A stretch of DNA of 64,000 nt from NCBI RefSeq assembly GCF_001955715.1, contig NZ_CP019239.1:3534001-3598000 (forward strand). The letters run 5' to 3'. Below, one piece after another: positions 36,215 through 44,841 of this stretch. The notes under the pieces were generated by a model that was not told the origin of the DNA, did not search any database, and worked only from the letters and a program-made list of their open reading frames with translations. The position numbers and the translations under genes are program-made. The DNA is from Rhodoferax saidenbachensis. Lineage in GTDB: Bacteria; Pseudomonadota; Gammaproteobacteria; Burkholderiales; Burkholderiaceae_C. Numbering within the stretch: position 1 is the first letter of the stretch; each line of letters starts with the position of its first letter.

Positions 36215-37249
36215 TCAGGGGTAAAAAGCCAGGAGCCGGTATCCGGCAATCCGTTCACTGCCCGTGGGAAGCTTCACACTCACCGGCAAGGCAACCGGCA
36301 ACTCCGTGCCCGCTGCCATAGCACCTTGTTGCGACCCGAAATCACTGGATGGAAACACCCGCCTGACAACCGCTTGGTCCTGCGCATCCGTCAGGGTCAA
36401 CTCCACTGCAGGTGTGGCGACGCCGATTGGTGCAGCGTTTTTCAACGTAAAACTCAAACGGTATACATCCGTCCGCACTTTGGTGAAAGCAGAACTGTCG
36501 ATGACCACAGACTCAATCTGGCGCAAAGGTTCCAGCTTGCAATGCAGTGCCGCACACAGTGAAGCAAGTGCAGGTGCGAGCCCTGGTTCTGAGGCTGCGA
36601 GACGATCACGCTCCTGCATCACCACCTGTAATGCCAGCCCCCCCGTCAGTACAAGGCAAAACAGCACCATGGCACTTCGTACCCATGGACTGCTGCGGCT
36701 GGATGTCTTTTTGTGGGTATGCAAAAAAGAGAGCTTTGCATCCCCTTCCAGGGCTTGGACTGAAACCGTTGATTGTTGATAGCGGGGTTGCGAGGCAACA
36801 TGTGACGCGGCAGCCAATTCAGCGTCGAAGTGCGAAGGCGCGATGGCCTCAGAATCTTGCGCGACCGGAGCTCCATGGAACTGTGAAAGCTCCTGCGGAC
36901 TTTTCTCCAAAAATGGATCCGCAAAAGCTGCCTCTTCTTGAGAAGGCCAATCCGCCGGGATCTTGAAGGACTCATCCGGCAGAGGCTCATCGTCGGGCAA
37001 CTGCAGGTCATAGGTTTGTGCAGACAGCGCTTCTGGTGCCGCCAGGGGCTCACTCGGTGCAACAACGTCACTTGCAGCAATCGCTGGGGGCTCGATAACA
37101 GACGGAGGCTGGCCTGACTGCAGCTGGGCATTGGCGTCGAACACCTCATCACATTGACCACAACGCACCCAGCCATCCGAAATACGGAGCTGGTCCGGCA
37201 CGACCTTGAACATCGTGGTACAGGCAGGGCATCGGGTGATCAGGCTCAT
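36215..37249 (-). CDS. Zinc-ribbon and DUF3426 membrane protein
   Basis: 344 residues. The N-terminal zinc ribbon MSLITRCPACTTMFKVVPDQL...GWVRCGQCDEVFDA has two CxxC pairs (MJ0042-type). An acidic, low-complexity linker spans about 45-195, then one membrane helix (MVLFCLVLTGGLALQVVM, about 204-222) and a C-terminal DUF3426 domain. The domain layout is typical of betaproteobacterial genes placed downstream of prmA. Function is unknown; a membrane-bound regulator is possible. It is the last gene of the accB-accC-prmA-DUF3426 series on the minus strand. Confidence 0.9.
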   Translation of the reverse strand: MSLITRCPACTTMFKVVPDQLRISDGWVRCGQCDEVFDANAQLQSGQPPSVIEPPAIAASDVVAPSEPLAAPEALSAQTYDLQLPDDEPLPDESFKIPADWPSQEEAAFADPFLEKSPQELSQFHGAPVAQDSEAIAPSHFDAELAAASHVASQPRYQQSTVSVQALEGDAKLSFLHTHKKTSSRSSPWVRSAMVLFCLVLTGGLALQVVMQERDRLAASEPGLAPALASLCAALHCKLEPLRQIESVVIDSSAFTKVRTDVYRLSFTLKNAAPIGVATPAVELTLTDAQDQAVVRRVFPSSDFGSQQGAMAAGTELPVALPVSVKLPTGSERIAGYRLLAFYP

Positions 37250-37281
37250 CGCGTCACATTGTAGGGCCCGTACCCGTAGAC

Positions 37282-38160
37282 TCAGAGGGCAGCTGTCATC
37301 AGAATCCAGCCGTCTTCGCGGTCTGCAACAGACAGCTTGCAGTACGGCGCATAAGCAGCCTTCAACTCATCTTCCTGGCGCTCCAGAATACCGGCAAGCA
37401 CCAGCTTTCCGCCGGGCTGAACATGGGCGCACAGCAACGGTGCCAATACCTTCAAGGGCGTTGCCAGGATATTGGCCAGCACCAGGTCGTGCGCTCCCAC
37501 CGCCATTTCAGGCAAACCCGCCTGCAGATGCACGCCATTCGCCTCGGCATTCAGGCGTGTGGACTGCACGGCCGCATCGTCAATATCGACGGCGACAACG
37601 TCCTTGGCACCAAACTTGGCAGCGCCAATGGCCAAAATACCGGACCCACAACCGTAGTCCAGCACACGTGTCTGGGCGGGATGGTGCGCGATCCAGCGCA
37701 GGCACATGCGGGTCGTGGGATGGGTTCCCGTGCCAAAGGCCAGCCCGGGGTCCAAACGGATCACCTGCTTGGCCTGCTCGGGCGGCTCATGCCAGGTGGG
37801 AACAATCCAGAACTCGGGCGTGATCTCGACGGGCGCAAACTGGGACTGCGTCAAACGCACCCAGTCCTGGTCTGCCACCGCGGCGATGCCCAATACCTGG
37901 CAACCGTCAAAGAAATCTTGCGCCTGCAGCAGTTGCGCGGCTTCGGTCGCCAGCGTTTCATCAGCAAACAGGGCAATAACCCGGGAGCGCTGCCAGCCTT
38001 CCTTGGGAGGCGGCATGCCGGGCTCGCCAAACAGGGCCTGCTCGGCATCGGTCTGGGCGTCGGCGTCTTCCACACTGACGCTCAACGCGTCCAGTGCATC
38101 CAGTGCATCGCTGAGGCTTTCGACCCGGTCCTCGGGACACATCAAACGCAATTCAAACAT
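37282..38160 (-). CDS. prmA: Ribosomal protein L11 methyltransferase
   Basis: 292 residues. PrmA trimethylates several amino groups of ribosomal protein L11 using SAM. The N-terminal substrate-recognition domain (about 1-90) starts MFELRLMCPEDRVESL. The methyltransferase fold contains LAFGTGTHPTTRMCL, VLDYGCGSGILAIGAAKFGA (SAM motif I), AVDIDDAAV and LVLANILATPLKVLAPLL (motif with NxLA). It lies 8 nt downstream of accC on the same strand, so it is probably in the acc operon. Confidence 0.95.
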   Translation of the reverse strand: MFELRLMCPEDRVESLSDALDALDALSVSVEDADAQTDAEQALFGEPGMPPPKEGWQRSRVIALFADETLATEAAQLLQAQDFFDGCQVLGIAAVADQDWVRLTQSQFAPVEITPEFWIVPTWHEPPEQAKQVIRLDPGLAFGTGTHPTTRMCLRWIAHHPAQTRVLDYGCGSGILAIGAAKFGAKDVVAVDIDDAAVQSTRLNAEANGVHLQAGLPEMAVGAHDLVLANILATPLKVLAPLLCAHVQPGGKLVLAGILERQEDELKAAYAPYCKLSVADREDGWILMTAAL

Positions 38161-38168
38161 GCCAAGCC

Positions 38169-39518
38169 CTAGCGTTTGTGCTGTTCCAGCCAGTGCTCGA
38201 GGTAGTGGATATTCGTCCCACCATCCATGAACTTGGCGTCCACCATCAACTCGCGGTGCAGCGGGATGTTGGTACTGATTCCCTCCACCACGGTCTCGGC
38301 CAACGCGGTACGCATGCGCGCCATGGCCTGCTCACGGGTGTCGCCATGCACAATGATTTTGCCGACCATGGAGTCGTAGTTCGGCGGCACAAAGTAGTTG
38401 GTGTACACATGCGAATCCACACGCACGCCCGGCCCGCCCGGGGCATGCCACATGGTCACGCGGCCAGGGGATGGGGTGAATTTATACGGGTCTTCGGCAT
38501 TCACACGGCACTCGATGGCATGGCCACGGATCTCAATCTGGCGCTGCGTGAAAGGCAATTTCTCACCCGCAGCCACCATGATCTGGGTTTTGACAATGTC
38601 AATGCCCGTCACCATCTCGGTCACTGGGTGCTCCACCTGCACACGGGTGTTCATTTCAATGAAATAAAACTCCCCATCTTCATAGAGGAATTCGAAAGTG
38701 CCCGCACCGCGGTAACCAATCTTCTTGCAGGCAGCCACACAGCGCTCACCGATGCGTTCGATCAACTTGCGATTGATGCCGGGTGCTGGCGACTCTTCCA
38801 ACACCTTTTGGTGGCGGCGCTGCATGGAGCAGTCCCGCTCGCCCAGATAAACGGCATTCTTGTGCTTGTCCGCCAGGATCTGAATCTCGATATGGCGTGG
38901 GTTCTGGAGAAACTTCTCCATATACACCGCAGGGTTGCCAAATGCCGCACCGGCTTCGGCCTTGGTCATGGCCACCGCATTCACCAGCGCTGCTTCGGTG
39001 TGCACCACACGCATGCCCCGACCACCGCCACCGCCCGCCGCCTTGATAATGACGGGGTACCCAATGGACTTGGCAATGCGGCGAATCTGCACCGGGTCGT
39101 CAGGCAACTCACCCTCTGAGCCCGGAACACAGGGCACACCAGCCTTGATCATGGATTGCTTGGCCGACACCTTGTCACCCATGATGCGGATGGACTCGGG
39201 TGTTGGCCCAATGAACTGGAAGCCACTTTTCTCAACCCGTTCGGCAAAGTCGGCGTTTTCACTCAGGAATCCGTAGCCCGGGTGAATGGCCTCAGCGTCC
39301 GTCACTTCAGCCGCCGAGATGATGGCCGGCATGTTCAGGTAACTCTGTGCCGACGGGGCGGGCCCAATACAAACCGCTTCCTCGGCCAGCTTGACATACT
39401 TGGCCTCACGGTCGGCCTCGGAATAGACCATCACCGCTTTGATGCCCATTTCACGGCAAGCCCGCTGGATGCGCAGGGCGATCTCGCCGCGGTTGGCAAT
39501 CAGGATTTTCTTGAACAT
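38169..39518 (-). CDS. accC: Acetyl-CoA carboxylase, biotin carboxylase subunit
   Basis: 449 residues, full length. AccC carboxylates the biotin on AccB with ATP and bicarbonate, the first step of fatty-acid synthesis. It opens [17 protein letters not shown]. The ATP-grasp domain has the glycine-rich loop [15 protein letters not shown], the active-site stretch [46 protein letters not shown] with catalytic Arg, and [13 protein letters not shown]. It is directly downstream of accB with an 18-nt gap, the standard operon. Confidence 0.98.
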   Translation of the reverse strand: MFKKILIANRGEIALRIQRACREMGIKAVMVYSEADREAKYVKLAEEAVCIGPAPSAQSYLNMPAIISAAEVTDAEAIHPGYGFLSENADFAERVEKSGFQFIGPTPESIRIMGDKVSAKQSMIKAGVPCVPGSEGELPDDPVQIRRIAKSIGYPVIIKAAGGGGGRGMRVVHTEAALVNAVAMTKAEAGAAFGNPAVYMEKFLQNPRHIEIQILADKHKNAVYLGERDCSMQRRHQKVLEESPAPGINRKLIERIGERCVAACKKIGYRGAGTFEFLYEDGEFYFIEMNTRVQVEHPVTEMVTGIDIVKTQIMVAAGEKLPFTQRQIEIRGHAIECRVNAEDPYKFTPSPGRVTMWHAPGGPGVRVDSHVYTNYFVPPNYDSMVGKIIVHGDTREQAMARMRTALAETVVEGISTNIPLHRELMVDAKFMDGGTNIHYLEHWLEQHKR

Positions 39519-39536
39519 GGATGTGCGTGCGACTGC

Positions 39537-39983
39537 TTATTCGATGATGAAAAGAGGTTGACCGTATTCGACCGCCTGCCCGTTATCGCTCAGGATCTTG
39601 GTGACGGTTCCGGACTTGTCAGCTTCAATTTCGTTGAGGATTTTCATGGCCTCGATAATGCAGATCGTCTCTCCGGCCTTGATGCTGTCGCCGATCTCCA
39701 CAAATGGCTTTGCACCAGGAGAGGAGGAACGGTAGAAAGTGCCAACCATGGGTGATTTGACTGCATGACCTGCAGCAGCCTCTTCAACCACTGGCGCGGC
39801 GGCGGCGGGTGCCTGAGCAGGAGCCGCTACTGGCTGGGCCACTGGGGCAGGCGCATAGGTTTGAATAACTGCGGTGCCACCCTTCACGATGCGGACTTTG
39901 CCTTCCGCTTCGGTGATTTCCAGTTCCGAGACGTTGGAATCGGACACCAGATCGATCAGTGTCTTGAGTTTGCGTAAATCCAT
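39537..39983 (-). CDS. accB: Acetyl-CoA carboxylase, biotin carboxyl carrier protein
   Basis: 148 residues from ATG at 39983. The N-terminal segment [25 protein letters not shown] is typical. A flexible Ala/Pro-rich linker (about 55-75) joins it to the biotinyl domain, where biotin attaches to the Lys in [12 protein letters not shown] (about 113-116). The upstream extension to 40037 lacks family similarity. It is the first gene of the accB-accC-prmA run, preceded by an unusually AT-rich 160-nt region that likely holds the promoter. Confidence 0.96.
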   Translation of the reverse strand: MDLRKLKTLIDLVSDSNVSELEITEAEGKVRIVKGGTAVIQTYAPAPVAQPVAAPAQAPAAAAPVVEEAAAGHAVKSPMVGTFYRSSSPGAKPFVEIGDSIKAGETICIIEAMKILNEIEADKSGTVTKILSDNGQAVEYGQPLFIIE

Positions 39984-40142
39984 GAATACTCCAATATCCG
40001 TCTTTGAATAAAACGGCGAATTTACCGCAAAAATCAATAACGTCTTTTAATTTTATTTATTTATCGACAATTTTCAATAAATTGCCAGACCAAACCTTGT
40101 TGGACTTCCTCTTCAACAAGAGGAGTCAACCGAGGCAGGCGC

Positions 40143-40724
40143 TCATTTTACCTGAGCCCAACTATCCAGGTCCGTTTGCAGCAAGCGCCCTATCTTGCGT
40201 TGCGCCACAACTCCATCACTGCCAAGGAAAATCGAAAAAGGCAAGCCGCCGCCCAGATTTCCCAGATTACGCGCCAACTCACTCCCCGCCAAAGCGGCAA
40301 TTCCGATAGGGAAATCCAGCGGCATTCTTTGCAGGAAGGACTGCACCGACGCAGGCTTGTCCACGGCCAATGCAAGAACTTGCATGCCGTTGCGATGATT
40401 TTGCCGGTAGAAGGCGTTGATCATCGGCAGCTCATCCACACAAGGAGGGCACCAGGTCGCCCAAAAGTTCAGCAGCAGTGGTTTGCCATGAAATTTCCGC
40501 ATTTTGACCAAACCGCCTTGTGGCGAGTCCCACTGCAAAGACCAGAAACCGTCCACTGGCTCTGCAACGGATGGAGAAATCGCCGCCGGGTCTTGCGCAT
40601 GCCACCAGGCCAAGCCCGCCCCGGAAACGGCCGCCAGACTTGCTGCGGCGACCAACAAACCGCGCCGGGAATGGGCAGGGGCAACATCCTGGGCTGCAGA
40701 AGGAGTGGGGTCAATTGCTGTCAT
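40143..40724 (-). CDS. TlpA-like thioredoxin-fold protein, Tat-type signal
   Basis: 193 residues. A twin-arginine-like N-terminus (SRRGLLVAAASLAAVSGAGLAWW) suggests export by Tat or anchoring in the membrane. The redoxin domain has LLLNFWATWCPPCVDELPMIN with the WCPPC active site and the cis-Pro region GGLPFSIFLGSDGVVAQRKIGR. Such proteins act as periplasmic thiol reductases, often for cytochrome c maturation or protection. It overlaps the upstream gene by 4 nt (ATGA at 40721-40724). Confidence 0.88.
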   Translation of the reverse strand: MTAIDPTPSAAQDVAPAHSRRGLLVAAASLAAVSGAGLAWWHAQDPAAISPSVAEPVDGFWSLQWDSPQGGLVKMRKFHGKPLLLNFWATWCPPCVDELPMINAFYRQNHRNGMQVLALAVDKPASVQSFLQRMPLDFPIGIAALAGSELARNLGNLGGGLPFSIFLGSDGVVAQRKIGRLLQTDLDSWAQVK

Positions 40725-41314
40725 GGCTGCGCATCATGCAACAAACGGCGCAAGGCTGCCGTATCACCCCGCGGTTTCCGCCCACGGGCGTCCGGTTTAA
40801 GGGCACCCCGCAAATCGTCCAGGTCATAAATGAGCAGGTGAAGCCCAATGTGCTCGCCCAATTCCCGACACAGAACATGAACACTCAAGGCATCTACCGG
40901 CTCGCCCTGGAAGCCGGTGACCGAACGCGGCTCAAAGCGGACACCCAGATCAATCAGGCCAATTTCCGCGGATTTGGGGTCTTCACAAAACAATTGCAGG
41001 TAAATATCGGACTTGCGCGTGGCCGTTCCATGCCAGACCGATCCGCCCACATGGGGTCGAAAACGCTCCAGGCGCTCCATCCAGGACAGCGCCAAGGCCC
41101 GCAAGGCACGCAACTCCACAGGCTGGGTATCCGCGCAAAAAATGGCGATGTACTCCTCCACGGCCAGCTCCAGGGTGCTGTTGTCAGGCAGATCCCCGCG
41201 CCCGGACAGCCCCATCTGCTTGACCGCACGGCGCTTGGCAGCGCCGTATTCCAGCCCCTCTTCCACCACCATGCGCGCGGCGGTCGCGGCGATTTCTTCT
41301 TTCAAGTCGTCCAT
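40721..41314 (-). CDS. Nucleotidyltransferase-like protein of unknown function
   Basis: 197 residues from ATG at 41314. An N-terminal helical region (MDDLKEEIAATAARMVVEEGLEYGAAKRRAVKQMGL) precedes GGSVWHGTATRKSDIYLQLFCED (about 100-122), which resembles the GS-x-ARGTA-x-x-SDID-L motif of the nucleotidyltransferase superfamily, although the second catalytic Asp position is Tyr (SDIY). It may therefore be inactive or use another acid. No closer family is recognised. It is coupled to the TlpA-like gene by an ATGA overlap and is divergent from mpl. Confidence 0.65.
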   Translation of the reverse strand: MDDLKEEIAATAARMVVEEGLEYGAAKRRAVKQMGLSGRGDLPDNSTLELAVEEYIAIFCADTQPVELRALRALALSWMERLERFRPHVGGSVWHGTATRKSDIYLQLFCEDPKSAEIGLIDLGVRFEPRSVTGFQGEPVDALSVHVLCRELGEHIGLHLLIYDLDDLRGALKPDARGRKPRGDTAALRRLLHDAQP

Positions 41315-41359
41315 GGCGCCATTGTGCCGCGCGCCCTGTAACCCTGATAAAGCACCGTG

Positions 41360-41429
41360 ATTGCTGCACTTTTGATAGCTGCTTGCGCATATTGCATGGG
41401 GGCTAGAGGCATAAAAGGCTTCAAAAATT
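41360..41429 (+). repeat. Interspersed repeat A, copy 6 (before mpl)
   Basis: ATTGCTGCACTTTTGATAGC, TGCTTGCGCATATTGCATGG and GGGCTAGAGGCATAAAAGGC form one of the best-preserved copies, 29 nt before the mpl ATG, in the divergent promoter region. Confidence 0.8.
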
Positions 41430-41458
41430 GCTTCACCACTGGCACGTAAAATAAGCCC

Positions 41459-42925
41459 ATGCATATTCATATCCTTGGTATTTGTGGCACTTTCATGGGC
41501 GGCCTAGCCGCCCTGGCCCGTGAGGCCGGCCACCGCGTCACCGGTTGCGACGCTGGCGTCTACCCCCCCATGAGCGACCAGTTACGCGCCCTTGGTATTG
41601 AACTGATCGAAGGCTTTGGTGCCGACCAGATGGCCTTGAAGCCCGATATGTTTGTTATCGGCAATGTCGTGAGCCGTGTGCACCTGGCCGACGGCACGCC
41701 CAAGTTTCCGCTGATGGAAGCGATTCTGGATGCCGGCGCGCCCTACACCAGCGGCCCGCAGTGGCTGGCAGAACACGTGCTGCAAGGCCGCCACGTGTTG
41801 GCCGTGGCTGGCACCCACGGAAAAACCACCACCACCGCCATGCTGAGCTGGATTCTGGAAAGCGCGGGGCTGCAGCCCGGCTTCCTGGTCGGCGGCGTGC
41901 CGATGAACTTTGGTGTCTCGGCGCGACTTGGAACCCCCAGGCTCCCCACTGCGCGTGGTTCGCTGCCCCCCGAGGGGGCTGTTCCGCCTTGGGGCGGCCC
42001 GGCGACGGAACGGGCTGGCGTCTTTGTGATTGAAGCCGACGAGTACGACACAGCCTTCTTCGACAAACGCAGCAAGTTTGTGCACTACCGCCCGCGCACG
42101 GCCGTGCTGAACAACCTGGAGTTCGACCACGCAGACATCTTTGACGACCTGGCTGCCATCGAGCGCCAGTTCCACCACCTGGTGCGCACGGTGCCCAGTA
42201 CTGGGCGCGTGGTGGTCAACGGCGTGGAAGAAAGCCTGACGCGTGTGTTGCACCAGGGCTGCTGGAGCGAAGTGCGAAGCTTTGGCGCCACGGTGAGTGA
42301 CTTCACGGTTGTGGGTGAACCGCATGACTTTGCGGTGCACTACCAGGGTAAACCGGTGGCCCACGTGCAGTGGAGCTTGGGCGGCGTGCACAACCAGCTC
42401 AACGCACTGGCCGCCATTGCAGCCGCCGAACACGTGGGCGTGAGCCCCGCAGTGGCTGCACAAGCGCTGGGCACTTTCGAGAACGTGAAACGCCGCATGG
42501 AAGTGCGGGGTCAGGTCACCCTGCGCAGTGGCGGCGCACCCGTCACCGTGTACGACGACTTTGCCCACCACCCCACGGCCATCCACACCACCGTCAACGG
42601 CCTGCGCCGCAAGGTGGGTACGGCACGCATCCTTGCGGTGTTTGAGCCCCGCTCCAACACCATGAAGCTGGGCGCCATGAAAGCCCAATTGCCCTGGAGC
42701 CTGGAAGAAACCGACCTGGCGTTTTGCCACAGCGGTGGCCTCGGCTGGGACGCGGTGGAAGCTTTGGCGCCCATGGGAAACAAGGCGGTAGTGGCAGACT
42801 CCATCGCAGCTTTGGTTGACCAGGTGATCGCGCAGGTACAGCCTGGGGACCATCTTTTGTGCATGAGCAACGGCGGCTTCGGCGGTATCCACGCACAACT
42901 CCTGCAGCGCCTGCAAGGTCTTTGA
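41459..42925 (+). CDS. mpl: UDP-MurNAc:L-Ala-gamma-D-Glu-meso-DAP ligase
   Basis: 488 residues. Mpl joins recycled murein tripeptide to UDP-MurNAc in the cytoplasm, linking with AmpD in cell-wall recycling. It shows MHIHILGICGTFMGGLAALA, the ATP loop VAGTHGKTTTTAMLSW, VIEADEYDTAFFDKRSKFVHYRPR, NNLEFDHADIFDDL and VYDDFAHHPTAI. Compared with E. coli Mpl, about 25 extra residues (roughly 158-183, LGTPRLPTARGSLPPEGAVP and on) sit between VSARL and the EADEYD segment. They are encoded by an in-frame copy of repeat D. The rest is intact, so the enzyme may still fold with an exposed loop. Confidence 0.95.
   Translation: MHIHILGICGTFMGGLAALAREAGHRVTGCDAGVYPPMSDQLRALGIELIEGFGADQMALKPDMFVIGNVVSRVHLADGTPKFPLMEAILDAGAPYTSGPQWLAEHVLQGRHVLAVAGTHGKTTTTAMLSWILESAGLQPGFLVGGVPMNFGVSARLGTPRLPTARGSLPPEGAVPPWGGPATERAGVFVIEADEYDTAFFDKRSKFVHYRPRTAVLNNLEFDHADIFDDLAAIERQFHHLVRTVPSTGRVVVNGVEESLTRVLHQGCWSEVRSFGATVSDFTVVGEPHDFAVHYQGKPVAHVQWSLGGVHNQLNALAAIAAAEHVGVSPAVAAQALGTFENVKRRMEVRGQVTLRSGGAPVTVYDDFAHHPTAIHTTVNGLRRKVGTARILAVFEPRSNTMKLGAMKAQLPWSLEETDLAFCHSGGLGWDAVEALAPMGNKAVVADSIAALVDQVIAQVQPGDHLLCMSNGGFGGIHAQLLQRLQGL
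41930..42008 (-). repeat. Repeat D, copy 1 (in-frame inside mpl)
   Basis: The minus strand reads CCGGGCCGCCCCAAGGCG, AGCCCCCTCGGGGGGCAGCG and GGGGAGCCTGGGGG, aligning with 57816-57893. The inner CCCCC-x-GGGGG part is palindromic. It lies antisense in mpl but keeps the frame open. Confidence 0.8.
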
Positions 42926-43015
42926 TTCGCACTGGGCTGCTGCGTCGCAACAAAAAGGCGGCCAGCAGCCCGCTAAGATGCGCCGAGAAGACCTCCGCTT
43001 TTTCTGCACGCACCC

Positions 43016-43486
43016 ATGCCCCACAACACGCCACCCAAGAGCAGTACGACCAAGGTCAAAACCTCTCAGTTCACTCCACATGGCGTGGTGGACCTCTGGA
43101 TGGAAGGCCGCCTGATGCACTACCAGGCCACGGGGCCGTTCAATACGGAACTGGTGGATTGCTTGGCCATTGCCCAGCGTGACTACCTGCTCGCCACCCA
43201 GCCTACAGGCGCCTGGGCCAGCGTATGTACCGTGATTGGCAACGCCATGAGCAGCCCGGAAGGCATAGCCCGCTACGCAGAAATCATGTCCGCGCCCAAA
43301 CCTGCGAACATGATTCCGGTAGCGACGGCATTTGTGATTGCCCCTGGCGTGGAAGGCGGGCGCATCATGGCGCCGCTGTTTACCAAAGTCTTCGCGGACA
43401 TTGGCCGCCCGTTCAAGATTTTCGAAACCATGGCCGATGCCCAGCGCTGGGCACAGACCATGCTCGACGAGGCCGGCGCGAAGTAA
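43016..43486 (+). CDS. Conserved-looking protein, possible SpoIIAA/STAS-like fold
   Basis: 156 residues. After a polar N-terminus, VVDLWMEGRLMHYQATGPFNTELVDCLAIAQRDYL resembles the opening of SpoIIAA-like (STAS/SEC14-type) domains, and the protein ends FKIFETMADAQRWAQTMLDEA, as single-domain proteins of that kind often do. I cannot assign it firmly. It begins 90 nt after mpl on the same strand, with no obvious terminator, so it may be co-transcribed. Function unknown. Confidence 0.65.
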   Translation: MPHNTPPKSSTTKVKTSQFTPHGVVDLWMEGRLMHYQATGPFNTELVDCLAIAQRDYLLATQPTGAWASVCTVIGNAMSSPEGIARYAEIMSAPKPANMIPVATAFVIAPGVEGGRIMAPLFTKVFADIGRPFKIFETMADAQRWAQTMLDEAGAK

Positions 43487-43512
43487 TTCACGCAGCCCCG
43501 TACCCAGCGCCC

Positions 43513-44652
43513 CTACTTGCGGGCGCGGCGCGCCAGGACGGCCGCCGACAGCACATCCAGTGACTCCAGAGAATCGTCCCAGCCCAAGCAGGCGTCCGTG
43601 ATGCTCTTGCCATATTCCAGGCCCGCCGCATCGTCTTTGCCGGGCGTGAACTTCTGTGCTCCGGCCTGCAAGTGGCTTTCCACCATCACGCCAAACACGC
43701 TGCGTGAGCCACCGCTGATCTGTGCCGCGATATCGCGCGCCACGTCCAACTGCTTTTCATGCTGCTTGCTGCTGTTGGCGTGGCTGCAATCCACCATCAG
43801 GGTCTGCGGCAACTTGGCCTTGGCCAGATCAGCGCAGGCGGCAGCCACATTGGCAGCGTCGTAGTTTGGCGTCTTGCCGCCACGCAAGATCACGTGGCAG
43901 TCCGGGTTGCCATTGGTTTGCACAATCGCCACCTGGCCATTCTTGTGCACTGACAGAAAGTGGTGCCCACCGGCCGCCGCCTGGATCGCATCGGTGGCGA
44001 TCTTGATATTGCCATCGGTGCCGTTCTTGAAACCAATCGGTGCGGAAAGGCCCGAAGCCAACTCGCGGTGCACCTGGCTCTCTGTCGTACGCGCACCAAT
44101 GGCGCCCCAGGCGATCAGGTCGCCCAGGTACTGCGGCGAAATGACGTCCAGGAATTCGCTGCCCGCGGGCAGACCCAGGCGGTTGATTTCGATCAGCAAC
44201 TGGCGCGCAATGCGCAGGCCTTCGTCGATGCGAAAGCTCTCGTCCAGGTAGGGGTCGTTGATCAGCCCCTTCCAGCCCACGGTGGTGCGGGGTTTCTCGA
44301 AATACACACGCATCACGATTTCCAGCGTGTCCTTGTACTTCTCGCGCTGGGCTTTCAGGCGGCGCGCGTAGTCCAGCGCGGCAGCGGGATCGTGGATGGA
44401 ACAGGGGCCAATGATGACCAGCAGGCGGTCGTCCTTGCCGGCCATGATGTTGTGGATGCGGTGGCGGGTATCAGTGATCAGCGCTTCCACGCTGGTGCCC
44501 AGGATCGGGAAAAAGCGGATCAGATGTTCTGGAGGAGGCAGCACAGTGATGTCCTTGATGCGTTCGTCGTCGGTCTTGCCGGTACGGTCGGCGCTCGGGT
44601 GGGCGTGTTGTCCGTACCAGGATTCGGCGGACGCTGCAGTTTTCGCTGTCAT
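43513..44652 (-). CDS. aroG: 3-deoxy-7-phosphoheptulonate (DAHP) synthase, type I alpha
   Basis: 379 residues. AroG condenses PEP and erythrose-4-phosphate, the first step of the shikimate pathway to Phe, Tyr and Trp. Features are RHRIHNIMAGKDDRLLVIIGPCSIHDPAAALDYA, MRVYFEKPRTTVGWKGLINDP, GLPAGSEFLDVISPQYLGDLIAWGAIGARTTESQ, KNGTDGN and MVDCSHANSSKQ with a metal-binding His. The length and sequence match the feedback-regulated AroF/AroG/AroH group. It is preceded by a Phe/Tyr-rich leader peptide and terminator, evidence for transcription attenuation. AGGAG lies 8 nt before the ATG. Confidence 0.96.
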   Translation of the reverse strand: MTAKTAASAESWYGQHAHPSADRTGKTDDERIKDITVLPPPEHLIRFFPILGTSVEALITDTRHRIHNIMAGKDDRLLVIIGPCSIHDPAAALDYARRLKAQREKYKDTLEIVMRVYFEKPRTTVGWKGLINDPYLDESFRIDEGLRIARQLLIEINRLGLPAGSEFLDVISPQYLGDLIAWGAIGARTTESQVHRELASGLSAPIGFKNGTDGNIKIATDAIQAAAGGHHFLSVHKNGQVAIVQTNGNPDCHVILRGGKTPNYDAANVAAACADLAKAKLPQTLMVDCSHANSSKQHEKQLDVARDIAAQISGGSRSVFGVMVESHLQAGAQKFTPGKDDAAGLEYGKSITDACLGWDDSLESLDVLSAAVLARRARK

Positions 44653-44708
44653 GTGTTGGCTCCTAGGTCAAAAATCTGCCGGAAATTCCGGTGAAAGGTT
44701 CAAAAGGC

Positions 44709-44739
44709 AAAAAAAAACCGCCGGGGGCGCCGGCGGTTT
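44709..44739 (-). terminator. Attenuator terminator in aroG leader
   Basis: On the minus strand AAACCGCCGG (44739-44730) pairs with CCGGCGGTTT (44724-44715) followed by nine T residues, about 60 nt before aroG. Its 5' arm CCGCCG could instead pair with CGGCGG (44792-44787) inside the leader-peptide coding region, giving an antiterminator. Confidence 0.85.
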
Positions 44740-44772
44740 GGGGAGGATTCAGGACGTTTGTGTCAGGTACGT

Positions 44773-44841
44773 TCAGAACTCTCTACCGCCGAAGGCGCAG
44801 GAGAACCAAAAATAGCTAAAGTAAAAACGGCCGAAATTCAT
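44773..44841 (-). CDS. aroG leader peptide (Phe/Tyr-rich)
   Basis: A 22-codon frame reads MNFGRFYFSYFWFSCAFG and then GREF: seven Phe, two Tyr and one Trp. It ends at TGA 44773, 34 nt before the terminator stem. A ribosome stalled at Phe or Tyr codons for lack of charged tRNA would favour the antiterminator pairing and allow aroG expression, as for pheA and trp leaders. Its ATG overlaps the stop of the gene upstream (ATGA, 44838-44841), so it could be translated by coupling. It is too short for routine gene callers. No prior description is known to me. Confidence 0.8.
   Translation of the reverse strand: MNFGRFYFSYFWFSCAFGGREF

Noticed and set aside
41459-42925. mpl as a pseudogene broken by repeat D
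   Set aside because: The repeat adds residues without stop or frameshift and all catalytic motifs are present, so the gene is treated as intact.
41582-43120. Long open frame (512 codons) on the minus strand opposite mpl
   Set aside because: Composition is rich in His, Arg, Gly and Ala with no family pattern, as expected for the shadow of a high-GC gene. mpl on the plus strand is certain.
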